The notes beneath the pieces were generated by a model. The model did not search any database, was not told the origin of the DNA, and was given only the letters and a program-made list of their open reading frames with translations. Both the position numbers and the translations under genes were made by a program. Shown here in pieces: positions 28,245 to 37,860 of a stretch of DNA of 64,000 nucleotides. Positions within the stretch are counted from its first letter, which is position 1; every line of letters begins with the position of its first letter. This DNA comes from CAZSSM01 sp964609385 (GTDB lineage: Bacteria; Planctomycetota; Planctomycetia; Isosphaerales; Isosphaeraceae): contig CAZSSM010000022.1 in NCBI GenBank assembly GCA_964609385.1, positions 22,165 through 86,164 of the forward strand, in the 5' to 3' direction.

Positions 28245-30860
28245 TCAGACGCCGAGTTGGTCGGCGATGACCTGATAGGCGTGCTCGACGGCCTCAGGGA
28301 TCTTGTCGGGTTGCTTGCCGCCGGCTTGGGCGAAATCGGGCTTGCCGCCGCCCCCGCCGCCGACGATCCCAGCAACGGCCTTGAGCCAATTGCCGGCATG
28401 ACCGCCGCGCTCGACGACGTCGGGCGTGAGCCCGGCAGCTAGCAGGACCTTGCCGTCGAGTTCGGTCAGCAAAATCGCTGCGAGGTCGGTGCTTGCTTTG
28501 CGTCGGAGCACGTCGACGGTCTGCCTCAGGTCGTTGGGGGGCATGCTCGGCACCGAGGCGGCGATGACCATGGTCGAGCCGACCGTCTTGGCCCCCGCCA
28601 GGAGTTCGTCGGTTGAGATCTCCGGTCCGGCCTTGCGCTGGCTGGCCTGCTTCTTGAGCGACTTGACCTCGTCCTGAAGCGCCTGGATCCGATCGACGAC
28701 TTGGGACGAAGGCACCTTCAAGGTCGCGGCGGCCTGAGCGAGGATCGCCTCATGATCGCGGATCAACTCGAGCGCAGCGCGTCCGGTCAGAGCAGTGATC
28801 CGCCGAGTTCCCGCCGAAACGCTCTCCTCGCCGATGATCTTGAAGAGGCCGACTTGGCCGACATTCCCCAGATGGGTCCCGCCACAGAGTTCGCGGGAGA
28901 AATCGCCCATCTCGACGACGCGGACGACATCCGGATATTTCTCGCCGAACAAGGCCATCGCGCCGAGGGCCTTGGCCTCCTCCAGCGGCATGGTCTGCCA
29001 GCGGATCGGATCGCCTTGGAGGACGCGTTGATTGACGTCGGCCTCGATGTTTTGCAAGGTCTGGGGATCGACCGACTCGGGATTCGAGAAGTCGAAGCGG
29101 AGCCGATCGGGCTCGACCTTGCTACCGGCCTGCTGCGCGTCCTTGCCGAGGTGGGCCTGCAAGGCGTGGTGCAGGACGTGGGTGGCCGAGTGGGCGCGCT
29201 GGATGGCGTCGCGTCGGGTCGCGTCGACCTCGGCGGAGACGGCCTGGCCTAGTCCGATCGAGCCCTCAGTCAGGTGGCCAACGTGGAGCAAGAAGCCCAA
29301 CTTCTCCTGGGTGTCTTCGACGTGAAAGCGGAAGCTGCCGTCGAGGGCGCGGAGCACACCGACGTCGCCGACCTGGCCGCCCTTCTCACCATAGAATGGT
29401 GACTGGTCGAGGACGATCGCGATGGGTCGTCCTTCGTGGGCATCCTCGCGCTCGACCAGACGTTCCTGGGCGATGATCCCGATGACGCGGGCCTCGTTGG
29501 CTGTCTGATCGTATCCGAGGAAGTGAGTCCCCTCGTGATGGTCTTGCTTGAGCGTGTCCAGGGGCCCGGTGGCGAAGACATCGAAGGCCTCGGTTTGACC
29601 ACGCGAGATGCGGGCGTGCTCCTCGATCGCCTTGCTGAACCCATCGAGATCGATGCTCAGGTTGTGCTCGGCCGCGAGGTCCTCGGTAATCTCTCTTGGG
29701 ATCCCATAGGTTTGTTGGAGGTCGAAGACGGTGACGCCCGCAATGACCTCTGAGCCGGCCGCCTTGGTTTTGGCGAACGTCGATTCCAAGAGTCTAAGCC
29801 CGTTCTCTAGGGTCCGGAGGAATCGCTCCTCCTCATCGCGGACGACCGATTGGACGCGACGGACGCTCTCGCTCAACTCGGGGTAGCCCGACTTCATCTG
29901 CTCAACGACCGCCGGTACGACGTCGAAGAGGAAGGGTTCGCGACGGCCCATCTGATAAGCGTCTAACACCGCGCGTCGGAGCAGACGTCGGAGCACATAC
30001 CCCTGCTTTTCAGGGCCGGGTCGGACGTTCTCGTGGACCGCGAAGGTTAACGTCCGCGCGTGGTCGGCCATCCGTCGGAGCCGGATCCCGTCCTCCGAGT
30101 CGACCACGTACGTCGTGTCCAAGACCTCGGCCGCATGCTTGATCAATGGGACGAAGACATCGTTATCGAAGACCGTCGGAACCCCTTGGAGGCAAGACGC
30201 GGCGCGTTCCAGACCCATCCCGGTATCGATGTTCTTGTTGGGCAGCGGTTCCAGCTTGCCGACGTCGACCCGGTTGAACTGGGTGAAGACCAGGTTCCAG
30301 ATCTCGACTTCGCGGCCGTCGGGATAGTGGAAAAAGATCTCCGAGCAAGGGCCGCAGACCCCGTTAGGTCCGTGAGTTGGAGCCCCGGCGGGCCAGAAGT
30401 TGTCGTCCTCGCCCATCCGGGTAATCCGCTCGGCGGGGATCTTGATCTCTTTGTTCCAGATCTCGAAGGCCTCGTCGTCGTCGAGGTAGACGGTGATCGT
30501 CAACGTCTCGGCGGGAAGCTTGACGACGTCGGTGAGAAACTCCCAGGCCCAGTGGATCGCCTCGCGCTTGAAGTAGTCGCCGAAGCTGAAGTTGCCCAGC
30601 ATCTCGAAGAAGGTCATGTGCCGGCCCGTCTTGCCGACGTTTTCGATGTCGCCGGTCCGCAGGCATTTCTGACAGGTGGTGGCGCGGATGAAATTCGGAT
30701 CGCCCAGGCCCATGAACTCGCGCTTGAACTGGTTCATCCCGGCCGGGGTGAACAGGACCGTCGGATCGTCGCGAGGTACCAGCACATCGCTCGAGCGCCT
30801 GGTGCATCCTTTGGATTCGAAGAACGCGAGATACGCTTCCCGGAGTTCATCGGTCTTCAT
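28245..30860 (-). CDS. alaS: Alanyl-tRNA synthetase
   Basis: This class II enzyme charges tRNA-Ala and hydrolyses mischarged Ser- and Gly-tRNA-Ala. The 871-residue length is normal. The aminoacylation domain begins FFESKGCTRRSSDVLVPRDD, with FTPAGMNQFK (motif 2 area), TCQKCLRTGDIENVGKTGRH and FFEMLGNFSFGDYFK. The editing domain keeps its zinc site: HSATHVLHHAL (HxxxH) and CGGTHLGNVGQVGLFKI. The C-Ala region ends with a Gly-rich GGGGGGKPDFAQAGG segment. I start at the ATG at 30860; a TTG one codon upstream is possible. It follows a protease gene on the same strand at an 88-bp distance. Confidence 0.97.
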   Translation of the reverse strand: MKTDELREAYLAFFESKGCTRRSSDVLVPRDDPTVLFTPAGMNQFKREFMGLGDPNFIRATTCQKCLRTGDIENVGKTGRHMTFFEMLGNFSFGDYFKREAIHWAWEFLTDVVKLPAETLTITVYLDDDEAFEIWNKEIKIPAERITRMGEDDNFWPAGAPTHGPNGVCGPCSEIFFHYPDGREVEIWNLVFTQFNRVDVGKLEPLPNKNIDTGMGLERAASCLQGVPTVFDNDVFVPLIKHAAEVLDTTYVVDSEDGIRLRRMADHARTLTFAVHENVRPGPEKQGYVLRRLLRRAVLDAYQMGRREPFLFDVVPAVVEQMKSGYPELSESVRRVQSVVRDEEERFLRTLENGLRLLESTFAKTKAAGSEVIAGVTVFDLQQTYGIPREITEDLAAEHNLSIDLDGFSKAIEEHARISRGQTEAFDVFATGPLDTLKQDHHEGTHFLGYDQTANEARVIGIIAQERLVEREDAHEGRPIAIVLDQSPFYGEKGGQVGDVGVLRALDGSFRFHVEDTQEKLGFLLHVGHLTEGSIGLGQAVSAEVDATRRDAIQRAHSATHVLHHALQAHLGKDAQQAGSKVEPDRLRFDFSNPESVDPQTLQNIEADVNQRVLQGDPIRWQTMPLEEAKALGAMALFGEKYPDVVRVVEMGDFSRELCGGTHLGNVGQVGLFKIIGEESVSAGTRRITALTGRAALELIRDHEAILAQAAATLKVPSSQVVDRIQALQDEVKSLKKQASQRKAGPEISTDELLAGAKTVGSTMVIAASVPSMPPNDLRQTVDVLRRKASTDLAAILLTELDGKVLLAAGLTPDVVERGGHAGNWLKAVAGIVGGGGGGKPDFAQAGGKQPDKIPEAVEHAYQVIADQLGV

Positions 30861-30948
30861 CAAAAATTATCCCGATTCGGTGTTCGGACGCGGCGACGAC
30901 AGAGAGGAAAATGGCGGTTCGGGCGGAGGGCACGACGATGGATCCCGG

Positions 30949-32526
30949 TCACGATTCGGACTCATCGTCTTCATCGGGCCCATCGAGAACGCTGGGCGGG
31001 ACGACGACCTCGCGTCGACCGATGGCGATCTGTCCCAGATCGACGATATCCAGGGTGACTGGTCCGTCGAGCGCGGCCACTCGGCGACGGAACTGGCTGG
31101 GCGAGGCGACCGGCTGGCCGTCGATGGCGACGATGACCATGCCGCGACGAAGCCCGACAGCCTCGGCCGGCGAGCCCGAGGCGACCTCGGCGATTCCGAC
31201 GAGCCCCTGACTCATCGTCCGGAGAACGACCTCGCGGTCGATGATGTTCCGCTCGGCGATCGTGCTGGAGTAATCGACGCGCAGGCCGCGCCAGGGTTCG
31301 GGCTGGGTCGTCGCGATGACGATCCCGTCGCGGCCGTCGACCTGGAGTTTGGAGAGCAGGACCGATCGCTCGATGACCCGGTCGTCGCGGAGGACCCGCA
31401 TTGGGACCGGCTCGCCGATTTCCTGCGCGTTGATGGCGACGATCAGCTCGTCGGCGGTCTCGACCGGGACCCCACCGATCTCCAGGACCCGATCTTCGAT
31501 GACCAGTCCACCCAGGCTGGCCGGCGTCCCCTCGACGACGCGATCGACGGTCGGCGATCCGTCTTGAGGCAGGCCAATGCCGAGGAAGCCATATTCGACC
31601 TCCCGGCCGGCTCGGAGCGTCCGCGCGGCGCGTCGTCCGAGGCCGTCCATCGGGATCGCGTAGCCGGCCTGGGCGTCGAAGCCGACCGGATGCGCCGCGG
31701 CCGTTGACAGGGCAACCAGCCGCCCTTGCAGGTCGATCACTGGCCCGCCGCTGAGGCCCAAATTGAGCTTGGCGTCGAGTTGCCAGAGCGTCGGCAGGAA
31801 TCGGAGCTGCATCGTGTTGACGTCGCGCGGGTGGGCGAACCGGACCTGCGTGTTGGAGACGATCCCCCAGGTGGCCGAGGCCGAGCCGTCCTTGGCCGCG
31901 TTGAACGAGTTGCCCAACGCCAACACGAAAGAGCCCTTGGTCATCTCCTCGGCGCGGCCCAGCTCTAGCGGGGGTAGCTCCGGGACCGATGCTCGATTGG
32001 ACGGGAGCTGGACCGGCGCGATGACGGCCAGGTCGCTGCGCGGGTCGGCGGCCAGGATCTCGGCGTCGAAACCCGAGCCGTCGAAGGCTCGGACCCGGAT
32101 CCGCATCGCCCCCTCGACGACGTGGTAACAGGTCAGGATCTGGCCTGACTCGCCGATCACCACGCCCGATCCGTAGTCCGAGGAGAGGTCGAAGTCGATC
32201 TGCTCTTCCCGCCCCAGGTTGCGGAAGGTCAGCGACATCTCGCGGCCTCGGATGGCCAGGGTCTCGCCGGTACCGGGGTTCCGCTGCCGGGCGATGGCCA
32301 CGACCGATCGTTCAGCCCGCGCGATCGCCCGGCTCAAGGTCTTTTGCAAGGCCATGACCGCCTGGAGGTCCGACTCTTCAACCGAGGCGGCCTTCGCATT
32401 CGCCTCGGCGGCCTGGGCCGGGGCGGGCTGTTCGGGGGGCTGGGCCGTGGCGGCTCCAGCCAATCCCAACGCCAACCCCATGGCCAGAGTGAAGGCGAGC
32501 CCGTGGATGCCGGAGTTCATCACCAT
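30949..32526 (-). CDS. HtrA-like exported serine protease with two PDZ domains
   Basis: The 525-residue protein has a signal peptide (AFTLAMGLALGLAGAATA, cut near AQP). The chymotrypsin-fold protease carries a complete triad: His135 in LTCYHVVEG, Asp165 in DPRSDLAVI and Ser259 in LGLSGGPVID. Two PDZ domains follow, at about 310-390 (YGFLGIGL ... GTPASLGGLVIEDRVLEIGG) and 415-500 (SGSPAEAVGLRRGMVIVAIDG). Such proteins act in envelope quality control, degrading or refolding damaged exported proteins. An A/Q-rich linker lies after the signal peptide. GAGGA sits nine bases upstream of the ATG chosen. It stands just upstream of alaS but probably has its own role. Confidence 0.9.
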   Translation of the reverse strand: MVMNSGIHGLAFTLAMGLALGLAGAATAQPPEQPAPAQAAEANAKAASVEESDLQAVMALQKTLSRAIARAERSVVAIARQRNPGTGETLAIRGREMSLTFRNLGREEQIDFDLSSDYGSGVVIGESGQILTCYHVVEGAMRIRVRAFDGSGFDAEILAADPRSDLAVIAPVQLPSNRASVPELPPLELGRAEEMTKGSFVLALGNSFNAAKDGSASATWGIVSNTQVRFAHPRDVNTMQLRFLPTLWQLDAKLNLGLSGGPVIDLQGRLVALSTAAAHPVGFDAQAGYAIPMDGLGRRAARTLRAGREVEYGFLGIGLPQDGSPTVDRVVEGTPASLGGLVIEDRVLEIGGVPVETADELIVAINAQEIGEPVPMRVLRDDRVIERSVLLSKLQVDGRDGIVIATTQPEPWRGLRVDYSSTIAERNIIDREVVLRTMSQGLVGIAEVASGSPAEAVGLRRGMVIVAIDGQPVASPSQFRRRVAALDGPVTLDIVDLGQIAIGRREVVVPPSVLDGPDEDDESES

Positions 32527-32686
32527 ACTTGCGTATCCTCAAGGCGTATCGACGGACCGATCCCAGGTCGGACGGGCCTTGAGAGTGATTCCAAAGGGCC
32601 GGACGACGGGACGATCATCACATTCTGGCAAAACGCGCTCTGACCCGCAAATCTTCGACCGACCGACGGACCGATCCCCAAGGTGC

Positions 32687-33625
32687 TCAACCCTGATTGG
32701 AGTCCGGCTTCGGGCGTTGGATCGGGCTGAAGTAGGATTTGTCGTAGACCAAGGGCGGCCCCTCGACCTCGATGTGGCGAACCGTCGGGTGCTGGCTTGC
32801 CCGGTTTGGGCTCACATAGGCGTTGACCGCCCCGACGACGCAGTGCGGCGAGTTCCGGGCGGCGATGCTGATCCGGTCGTCGTCCAGGATGAGACCTTGG
32901 TTGAGACAGGTTCGCGCGTTCTCGAGGTCCAAGCCTCGGCGGCAGAGGGCGATCCGACAGCCCAGTACCATCGTGGCCACCCCGTCGACGGTGATCCCCC
33001 GACCGAACCCGGTCACTTCACAGAGATTGACATACGAATCGGTCCCGACGTGGATCCCTCGAGTCCAGTCGCGGAAGTCGGTCGGGATCCGCTTGCGATC
33101 CCTTGAGGCGGCGACCGGTTCGCCGGAAACATAGGTGCCGATAACATCCACCTTGACGCTCGTTTCCAGGGAGGCCACGATCCCGTGCCCACCGACCCGC
33201 TTCAAGGCGCATCGGTGCACGTAGGCTGTTGTGGATTTATCCCCGTCCTTGGCTAGCACGATCACCGGTGGCTGAATCTCCAACCCCGATCGGCAGTCCA
33301 TGTCGATCGGTAATCCTTCCAGGAACAAGCCATCGTGGATCGCGTCACGGCCGACGTTGGTGATCAGCGGGTCGGTCGAGCCGCCCGGGAGCCGATTGAT
33401 CAGGTGTGGCTCGTCGATCCCGACCGTGTAGCGGTTGCCGATGCTCCCCAGCCATCGGAGCGTCTGGCCGGGATGGGACGCGTGAATGGTCTTGGTCAAC
33501 TCGTAACGGCCGGGCACTAACTCGACCACGCCACCTTTCCCTACCGACTCCAGGGCCCGATTGATCACCTCCGAGGCGTCATCATCATTGTCGAGGTCGT
33601 CGGTAAGTCGCAAATATCCAGACAT
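32687..33625 (-). CDS. Right-handed beta-helix protein (pectate-lyase-like fold)
   Basis: The 312-residue protein reads as a parallel beta-helix. After an N-terminal segment (DASEVINRALESVGKGGVVELVPGRYEL, typical of pectate-lyase-3 / polygalacturonase-like proteins), short strands repeat every 20-25 residues with Gly, Asn and Cys turns (GHGIVASLETSVKVDVIGTYVSG, RGIHVGTDSYVNLCEV, RGITVDGVATMVLGCRI). No signal peptide is visible, so it may be cytoplasmic or use another route. No catalytic Asp trio can be assigned by eye. I picked the ATG at 33625 because AAGGA lies eight bases upstream; an ATG at 33634 and a longer open frame to 33751 are alternatives. Function unknown. Confidence 0.7.
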   Translation of the reverse strand: MSGYLRLTDDLDNDDDASEVINRALESVGKGGVVELVPGRYELTKTIHASHPGQTLRWLGSIGNRYTVGIDEPHLINRLPGGSTDPLITNVGRDAIHDGLFLEGLPIDMDCRSGLEIQPPVIVLAKDGDKSTTAYVHRCALKRVGGHGIVASLETSVKVDVIGTYVSGEPVAASRDRKRIPTDFRDWTRGIHVGTDSYVNLCEVTGFGRGITVDGVATMVLGCRIALCRRGLDLENARTCLNQGLILDDDRISIAARNSPHCVVGAVNAYVSPNRASQHPTVRHIEVEGPPLVYDKSYFSPIQRPKPDSNQG

Positions 33626-33850
33626 CCATTCCATCCTTCGATTCGGTCGAGTTGGCGTTGCGTCGATCCGGTTCCGACGACGCTCGGACCACTCTATGAG
33701 TGTTGACGTCGAGCGATCAAGCGGGCATCCCAGTCCCGATGGGTTCCGCATCGGTTTGGGATCCGGGACAATGCCTCTCCTCCTTGGTCGGCCATCGAGT
33801 CGGACGATGGCGTGTCGAGATCGACGATGACTGGAGAGTGGGAGGGGCTC

Positions 33851-35416
33851 ATGAAGCCAAATCGAAGACAGACTGGGCTCTGGTCGATGGGACTGGCATT
33901 ATTATTGGCGTTGATCACTGTATCGGAAGTATGGGCGTCGGGGTCGAGCTCTGTCGAGGATCGCCCGCACGTGCTGTTAATCCTGATCGACGACCTCAAG
34001 CCGGCCTTGCGGTGTTACGGAGACCCGGTCGCCCAGACTCCGAACATCGACGTTTTGGCCTCGAGGGGGATCAGATTCGACCTGGCCTACTGTAACCAGG
34101 CCGTCTGTGCCCCGTCTCGCTTTACCCTGATGCTCGGATCGCACTCGACGTCCACAGGGCTCTACGGCTTAGGCAGCCAACTCCGAGCGCTGGTGCCCGA
34201 GGCGGTCACCCTCCCGCAGCACTTCGCCGCCCACGGCTATCGGACCGAGTCGCTGGGCAAGGTCTTCCATGTGGGGCACGGCAATCAGGGTGACCCCGAC
34301 TCGTTCGACGTGTCGCCGTTCCGCGACAAGGTGATCGAGTACCTCGACCCTGCCAGTACTGACGGCGGTCTGCTGACTCGCGAGGAAGCCCTATTCACAA
34401 ATCAGCGGCTGGGTCGGATCCGAGACCTGCCGCGCGGCTCGGCCTTCGAATCGCCTGCGGTCCCCGACGACGCCTACGCCGACGGCCGCGTCGCCGACGA
34501 GGCGATTCGCCGACTCGAGGCCGCTCGTGACCGACACCGTCGCGACGGCACGCCTTTTTTCCTCGCCGTCGGGTTCGTCCGACCCCACCTGCCCTTCAGC
34601 GCTCCGCGACGCTACTGGGACCTCTACGACCCCGACGTACTGCCGATGCCCGAACTCGACCGGCATCCCGAGGGCGCCCCGGCCGTCGCTCGAAAGCGGG
34701 GCGGCGAGATCACCGCCTACAAACCGGTGCCTATGGACGGTGTCGTCGATGAGGCGTTGGCTCGAACACTCATCCATGGATATTACGCTAGCACGAGCTT
34801 CGTCGATGCTCAAGTTGGCAAACTGATCGGCGCGTTGGATCGGCTCGGGCTCAATGAAGAGACGATCGTCGTGCTCTGGGGCGATCACGGGTTCCATCTC
34901 GGCGACCATGGGATCTGGACCAAGCATACCAACTACGAGCAGGCCAATCGGATTCCCTTGATCGTTGTCGCGCCTGGGGTTGCCGCTCCCGGTTCGTCGA
35001 CGCGTCAGCTCGCCGAGAGCGTCGACCTGTACCCGACCTTGGCCGAACTGGCCGGTTTGCCTGCCCCCGACGGGCCACAGCCGATCGACGGGCTCAGCCT
35101 CGTCCCGGTCCTCCGCGATTCCGAGGCTCGCGTTCGCGACCACGCCTACCATGCTTACCCCAAGGGCAAGCTCGGCCGTGCCATCCGGACCGAGCGTCAT
35201 CGTCTCGTGGTCTGGGAACCGATCGGCGGATCCGACACTGATGCCGATTACGAACTCTACGACTATCTCGACGACCCCGATGAGAAACGCAACCTGGCCG
35301 CCGAGCGTCCCGAGATTGTCGAGGAACTCGAGGCGATTCTTCGGACCTATCCCGATCCAGTCGACCCGTCTCGAGCCCGAGCCGTTCCCAACCGGGACGT
35401 CCGAGCAGTCCGATGA
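33851..35416 (+). CDS. Exported sulfatase (iduronate-2-sulfatase-like)
   Basis: The ATG at 33851 follows GGAGGGG at optimal spacing and starts a signal peptide (SMGLALLLALITVSEVWAS). The core has VLLILIDDLKPALRCYGD with Asp47-Asp48, TPNIDVLASRGIRF, and a fully canonical formylglycine motif AVCAPSRFTLMLG with Cys86. FVRPHLPFSAPRRYWDLYD and LWGDHGFHLGDHGIWTKHTNYEQ are typical of iduronate-2-sulfatase-type enzymes. At 521 residues the length is normal. It should remove sulfate esters from a polysaccharide in the periplasm or outside the cell, and needs a formylglycine-generating enzyme not encoded here. The next downstream element is a broken glycosidase gene, so a former small polysaccharide-use locus is likely. 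Confidence 0.92.
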   Translation: MKPNRRQTGLWSMGLALLLALITVSEVWASGSSSVEDRPHVLLILIDDLKPALRCYGDPVAQTPNIDVLASRGIRFDLAYCNQAVCAPSRFTLMLGSHSTSTGLYGLGSQLRALVPEAVTLPQHFAAHGYRTESLGKVFHVGHGNQGDPDSFDVSPFRDKVIEYLDPASTDGGLLTREEALFTNQRLGRIRDLPRGSAFESPAVPDDAYADGRVADEAIRRLEAARDRHRRDGTPFFLAVGFVRPHLPFSAPRRYWDLYDPDVLPMPELDRHPEGAPAVARKRGGEITAYKPVPMDGVVDEALARTLIHGYYASTSFVDAQVGKLIGALDRLGLNEETIVVLWGDHGFHLGDHGIWTKHTNYEQANRIPLIVVAPGVAAPGSSTRQLAESVDLYPTLAELAGLPAPDGPQPIDGLSLVPVLRDSEARVRDHAYHAYPKGKLGRAIRTERHRLVVWEPIGGSDTDADYELYDYLDDPDEKRNLAAERPEIVEELEAILRTYPDPVDPSRARAVPNRDVRAVR

Positions 35417-35484
35417 GAGCCTCGTTCTCGTCAATCGCCCGAGGTTGCGAATCGACCAGTGCGGGTCTACGCTGAGGTCCCGGT

Positions 35485-36009
35485 CCCAGAACCCCTCCGG
35501 AGTCATCCAGGCTCAGGGCGGTCGCGAGCAAGGCTATGCCCTACAGATTGAGGAGGATCGCGATCGGACCGTCCGGCTAAGGGGATTCGATGGGCCATGA
35601 AGGATCTCTAATCCGCAAGATTACTGGGAAATATGTCTTGTTCAGTACCGGGTGGTCGACCGGCCTCATGAGGCGTGGGAGCTACAACCTCTACTACGCA
35701 ACTGCCGACGCGATCAATGGCCCGTACGAGCCTCGACGGTTCGTCGGCCGATTCCTCGGCCACGGCACCCCGTTCCAGGACCGTAAGGGCCGCTGGTGGT
35801 GCACCGCTTTCTACAACGCCAACGTCCCGACGCTGGACCGCGCAGGTATCTCGCAACGCGACCTCGGCGACACCGCGCAGACAATCAACCCCCCAGGCTT
35901 GACCCTGGTCCCGCTCGAGGTTCGGACCCTCGACGACGGCTCCCGGTACATCCGGGACAAAGACCCCGACTACGCCACGCCCGGACCCGATGAGGCTGTC
36001 GAGTTTTAA
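35485..36009 (+). pseudogene. 5'-truncated, frameshifted glycosidase remnant (GH43-like)
   Basis: One frame reads GYALQIEEDRDRTVRLRGFDGP up to a stop at 35598-35600, and a second frame from 35590 continues GSLIRKITGKYVLFSTGWSTG ... RRGSYNLYYATADAINGPYE ... FLGHGTPFQDRKGRWWCTAFY and ends 36009. The two halves fit one protein: GFDGP followed by a display of the YYLFSTGW and NLYYATA strands typical of GH43-type five-bladed propeller glycosidases. A one-base shift at about 35590-35600 separates them. No start codon or N-terminal domain precedes it; only about 175 residues of an enzyme that should have 300 or more remain. A separate short protein from the ATG at 35590 is possible but less likely. 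Confidence 0.55.
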
Positions 36010-36580
36010 ATCCAATAACAAGCCAGTTTTGAATTGGGGTAAATCAGTCCGCTGTTCCAGATTCATCTGCGAATTAGATCATTAGTGGAGAGATGCAACC
36101 GCAGCTACGTCGCCGGCAACGGTCGAAAACCAATGGGACGAGGCCCTGGGCGTTGTCGAGAAGATCTTCTGAAGGGGTGGGCCATCGTGTGAACGACTTG
36201 GTGACCCACCTCCTCGATCTTTCCGGCCAAGAGTTTCCGGCCGTTTTTACTCGTCGATGCCGGGTCGTCACCGTCACAACCCGAACCGGATCACGGGCTC
36301 GGCGCGTGCGGAGGCGGCTCGGCCGATCGAATCAAGATCGGTCGATGGTTCGATCCGTGAGATTCCGGATTGTCAAAGAGCCTCCGCTCCTCGCGGTCGT
36401 GCGAACCCGATTTGGGTGCGGGTCCGCCCCGGCGCTCCGTGTCGCGACGTGCCGATCGACCTGGGCAACGCGTCGACGATGATGGCGCGTGGACCCGGCC
36501 CCACGGACGGTGGGCCGGAGGCGACATCCGGTCGGTTGTGCGGTCGAATGGCCCGGCGATGCTCCGGAACGCCGAGCGGA
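36010..36580. other. Intergenic region without a convincing gene
   Basis: The first 90 bases are AT-rich. Beyond that several frames are open by chance in high-GC sequence, none with a family signature or a good start. A 27-codon plus-strand piece near 36090-36175 (ATVENQWDEALGVVEKIF then a stop) looks protein-like and may be another gene relic. I see no RNA gene. Confidence 0.35.
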
Positions 36581-37444
36581 TCATTCCCGCTGAGGTGGTG
36601 ATCGATCGGCCCAGGCGACCGAGCCGGCCGTCCGATCCAAGCAGTCCACTTTGGGGAGGCGAAGTGAACTCCGCCATGTGGGCCGGCCGATGGGACCTGG
36701 AATCGCGAGTCCCTGAGATCCCCCACCCGAGAGGGTGATCAGGCCGGCCCGCCAACGGTAAGCCAAACCGACCGCCGTGCGGATCGCGCCGATCGCGGTG
36801 AATCCCGCCAAGACGACGGGAATCATCAGCAGAATCAGCAGAACCGCTACCGCCAAGATGGCCAGGAACACCAGCCCGACCGCGATGACCGCGAGATCCT
36901 CCCCGATCGGCTCGTCGCAACGCGGCTCGGCCTCGTCGGGCTCGACCGGCGTCGTCGGCGCGTCCTCAAACGGTACGTCTTCGGGTAGGGTCGTTCGAAA
37001 GGCTTCGGTTGTTTGGCCCGGGTCTGGAGCCGGCGGAGTCTCATAGACCCAGGGAGGTCGGGATCCGATCACGATTTCAATCGGCGCTTCTTCGACAACC
37101 AACCAGGCCAGCGGAGGGTGATCGGGCGTCTGGTTTCGTCCGGCCCGTCGCGGTTCGTCTCGGGGTTGTCCTGGAGCTTGAAGTCCCGACTCGTTCGTCG
37201 CGCGATCCTTGAGATCACGGGCCTGATCGGCATACCCCAAGGCCTTGCTGACGGCTTCGAAGAAGCGGCAATGCGGGTCCTCCTCCTCGCCTTGGCGAGA
37301 GGCCGCTTCGCCCAGGGCCAACCAACGCTTCAGGGTCAGGGCATCGACGCCGACGGTGGTGCAGGCCAAATCGATCGGTTGACCCGCCCGGAGAGTTACG
37401 CAGATGCGTCTGGTGATGGTCCGGTTGGGAACCTCGACGCTCAT
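36581..37444 (-). CDS. Hypothetical protein: N-terminal helix-turn-helix-like segment joined to a transmembrane region
   Basis: I start at the ATG at 37444 (MSVEVPNRTITRRICVTLRAG). The first 75 residues (AGQPIDLACTTVGVDALTLKRWLALGE, then a DPHCRFFEAVSKALGYADQ helix) resemble the DNA-binding half of phage terminase small subunits and related HTH proteins. The middle is a Pro/Glu/Asp-rich linker (about 90-185). A long hydrophobic stretch at about 185-225 (VIAVGLVFLAILAVAVLLILLMIPVVLAG) makes one or two membrane helices. The remaining 60 residues are low in confidence and may be read-through of non-coding DNA. If correct, this is a membrane-anchored DNA-binding protein. It is not a recognised family and no neighbour points to a function. 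Confidence 0.5.
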   Translation of the reverse strand: MSVEVPNRTITRRICVTLRAGQPIDLACTTVGVDALTLKRWLALGEAASRQGEEEDPHCRFFEAVSKALGYADQARDLKDRATNESGLQAPGQPRDEPRRAGRNQTPDHPPLAWLVVEEAPIEIVIGSRPPWVYETPPAPDPGQTTEAFRTTLPEDVPFEDAPTTPVEPDEAEPRCDEPIGEDLAVIAVGLVFLAILAVAVLLILLMIPVVLAGFTAIGAIRTAVGLAYRWRAGLITLSGGGSQGLAIPGPIGRPTWRSSLRLPKVDCLDRTAGSVAWADRSPPQRE

Positions 37445-37860
37445 CCCGAATAACCCCGACAACGGTTGCGATCCGACGGCGAGCCTCCGCGTGTCGTCGC
37501 GCGTTGAGAGATCCGCTGTAGGTAGCATCAAGCGATCGAGGCTTCGCGTTCACGGAGTTTTCTCGATCGGCCCGTCCAATCGGATCAGTAAGTCATTTCT
37601 TCGGAAGAATCGGGGCGATCGGTCACCTGCCGGCCTTGGAAGCGGATAAGCTATGGGGTCTTCGTGAGGCTCGTTGGAGTGGCTGGAGACTGCGATGCAC
37701 CGCACCGCAGAGCAGACCCAGGCGATCAGGACATTAGGCTGTCCAACCGGATCACCCCAGCGCCGATTTCCCGAGGCTGTTCCCAGGGTCGGGCTCGTTC
37801 CGCTCGCTGTCCCCAATCACCCGATGACGAGGAACGAATCCAAAAATGAATGTTTATGTG
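37445..37860. other. Intergenic region upstream of the HTH-TM gene and downstream of the mfn-like operon
   Basis: These 416 bp include the leader of the leftward HTH-TM gene and the 3' side of the mfnDFE-like operon. A stop-rich, slightly less GC-rich patch at about 37845-37870 lies next to the operon end, but no clear hairpin with a T-run is present. I see no coding sequence. Confidence 0.3.

Noticed and set aside
30060..31058. A 332-codon plus-strand open frame opposite alaS
   Set aside because: The minus-strand alanyl-tRNA synthetase is certain and complete, and the opposite frame has the Asp/Arg/Gly/Val bias of a shadow.
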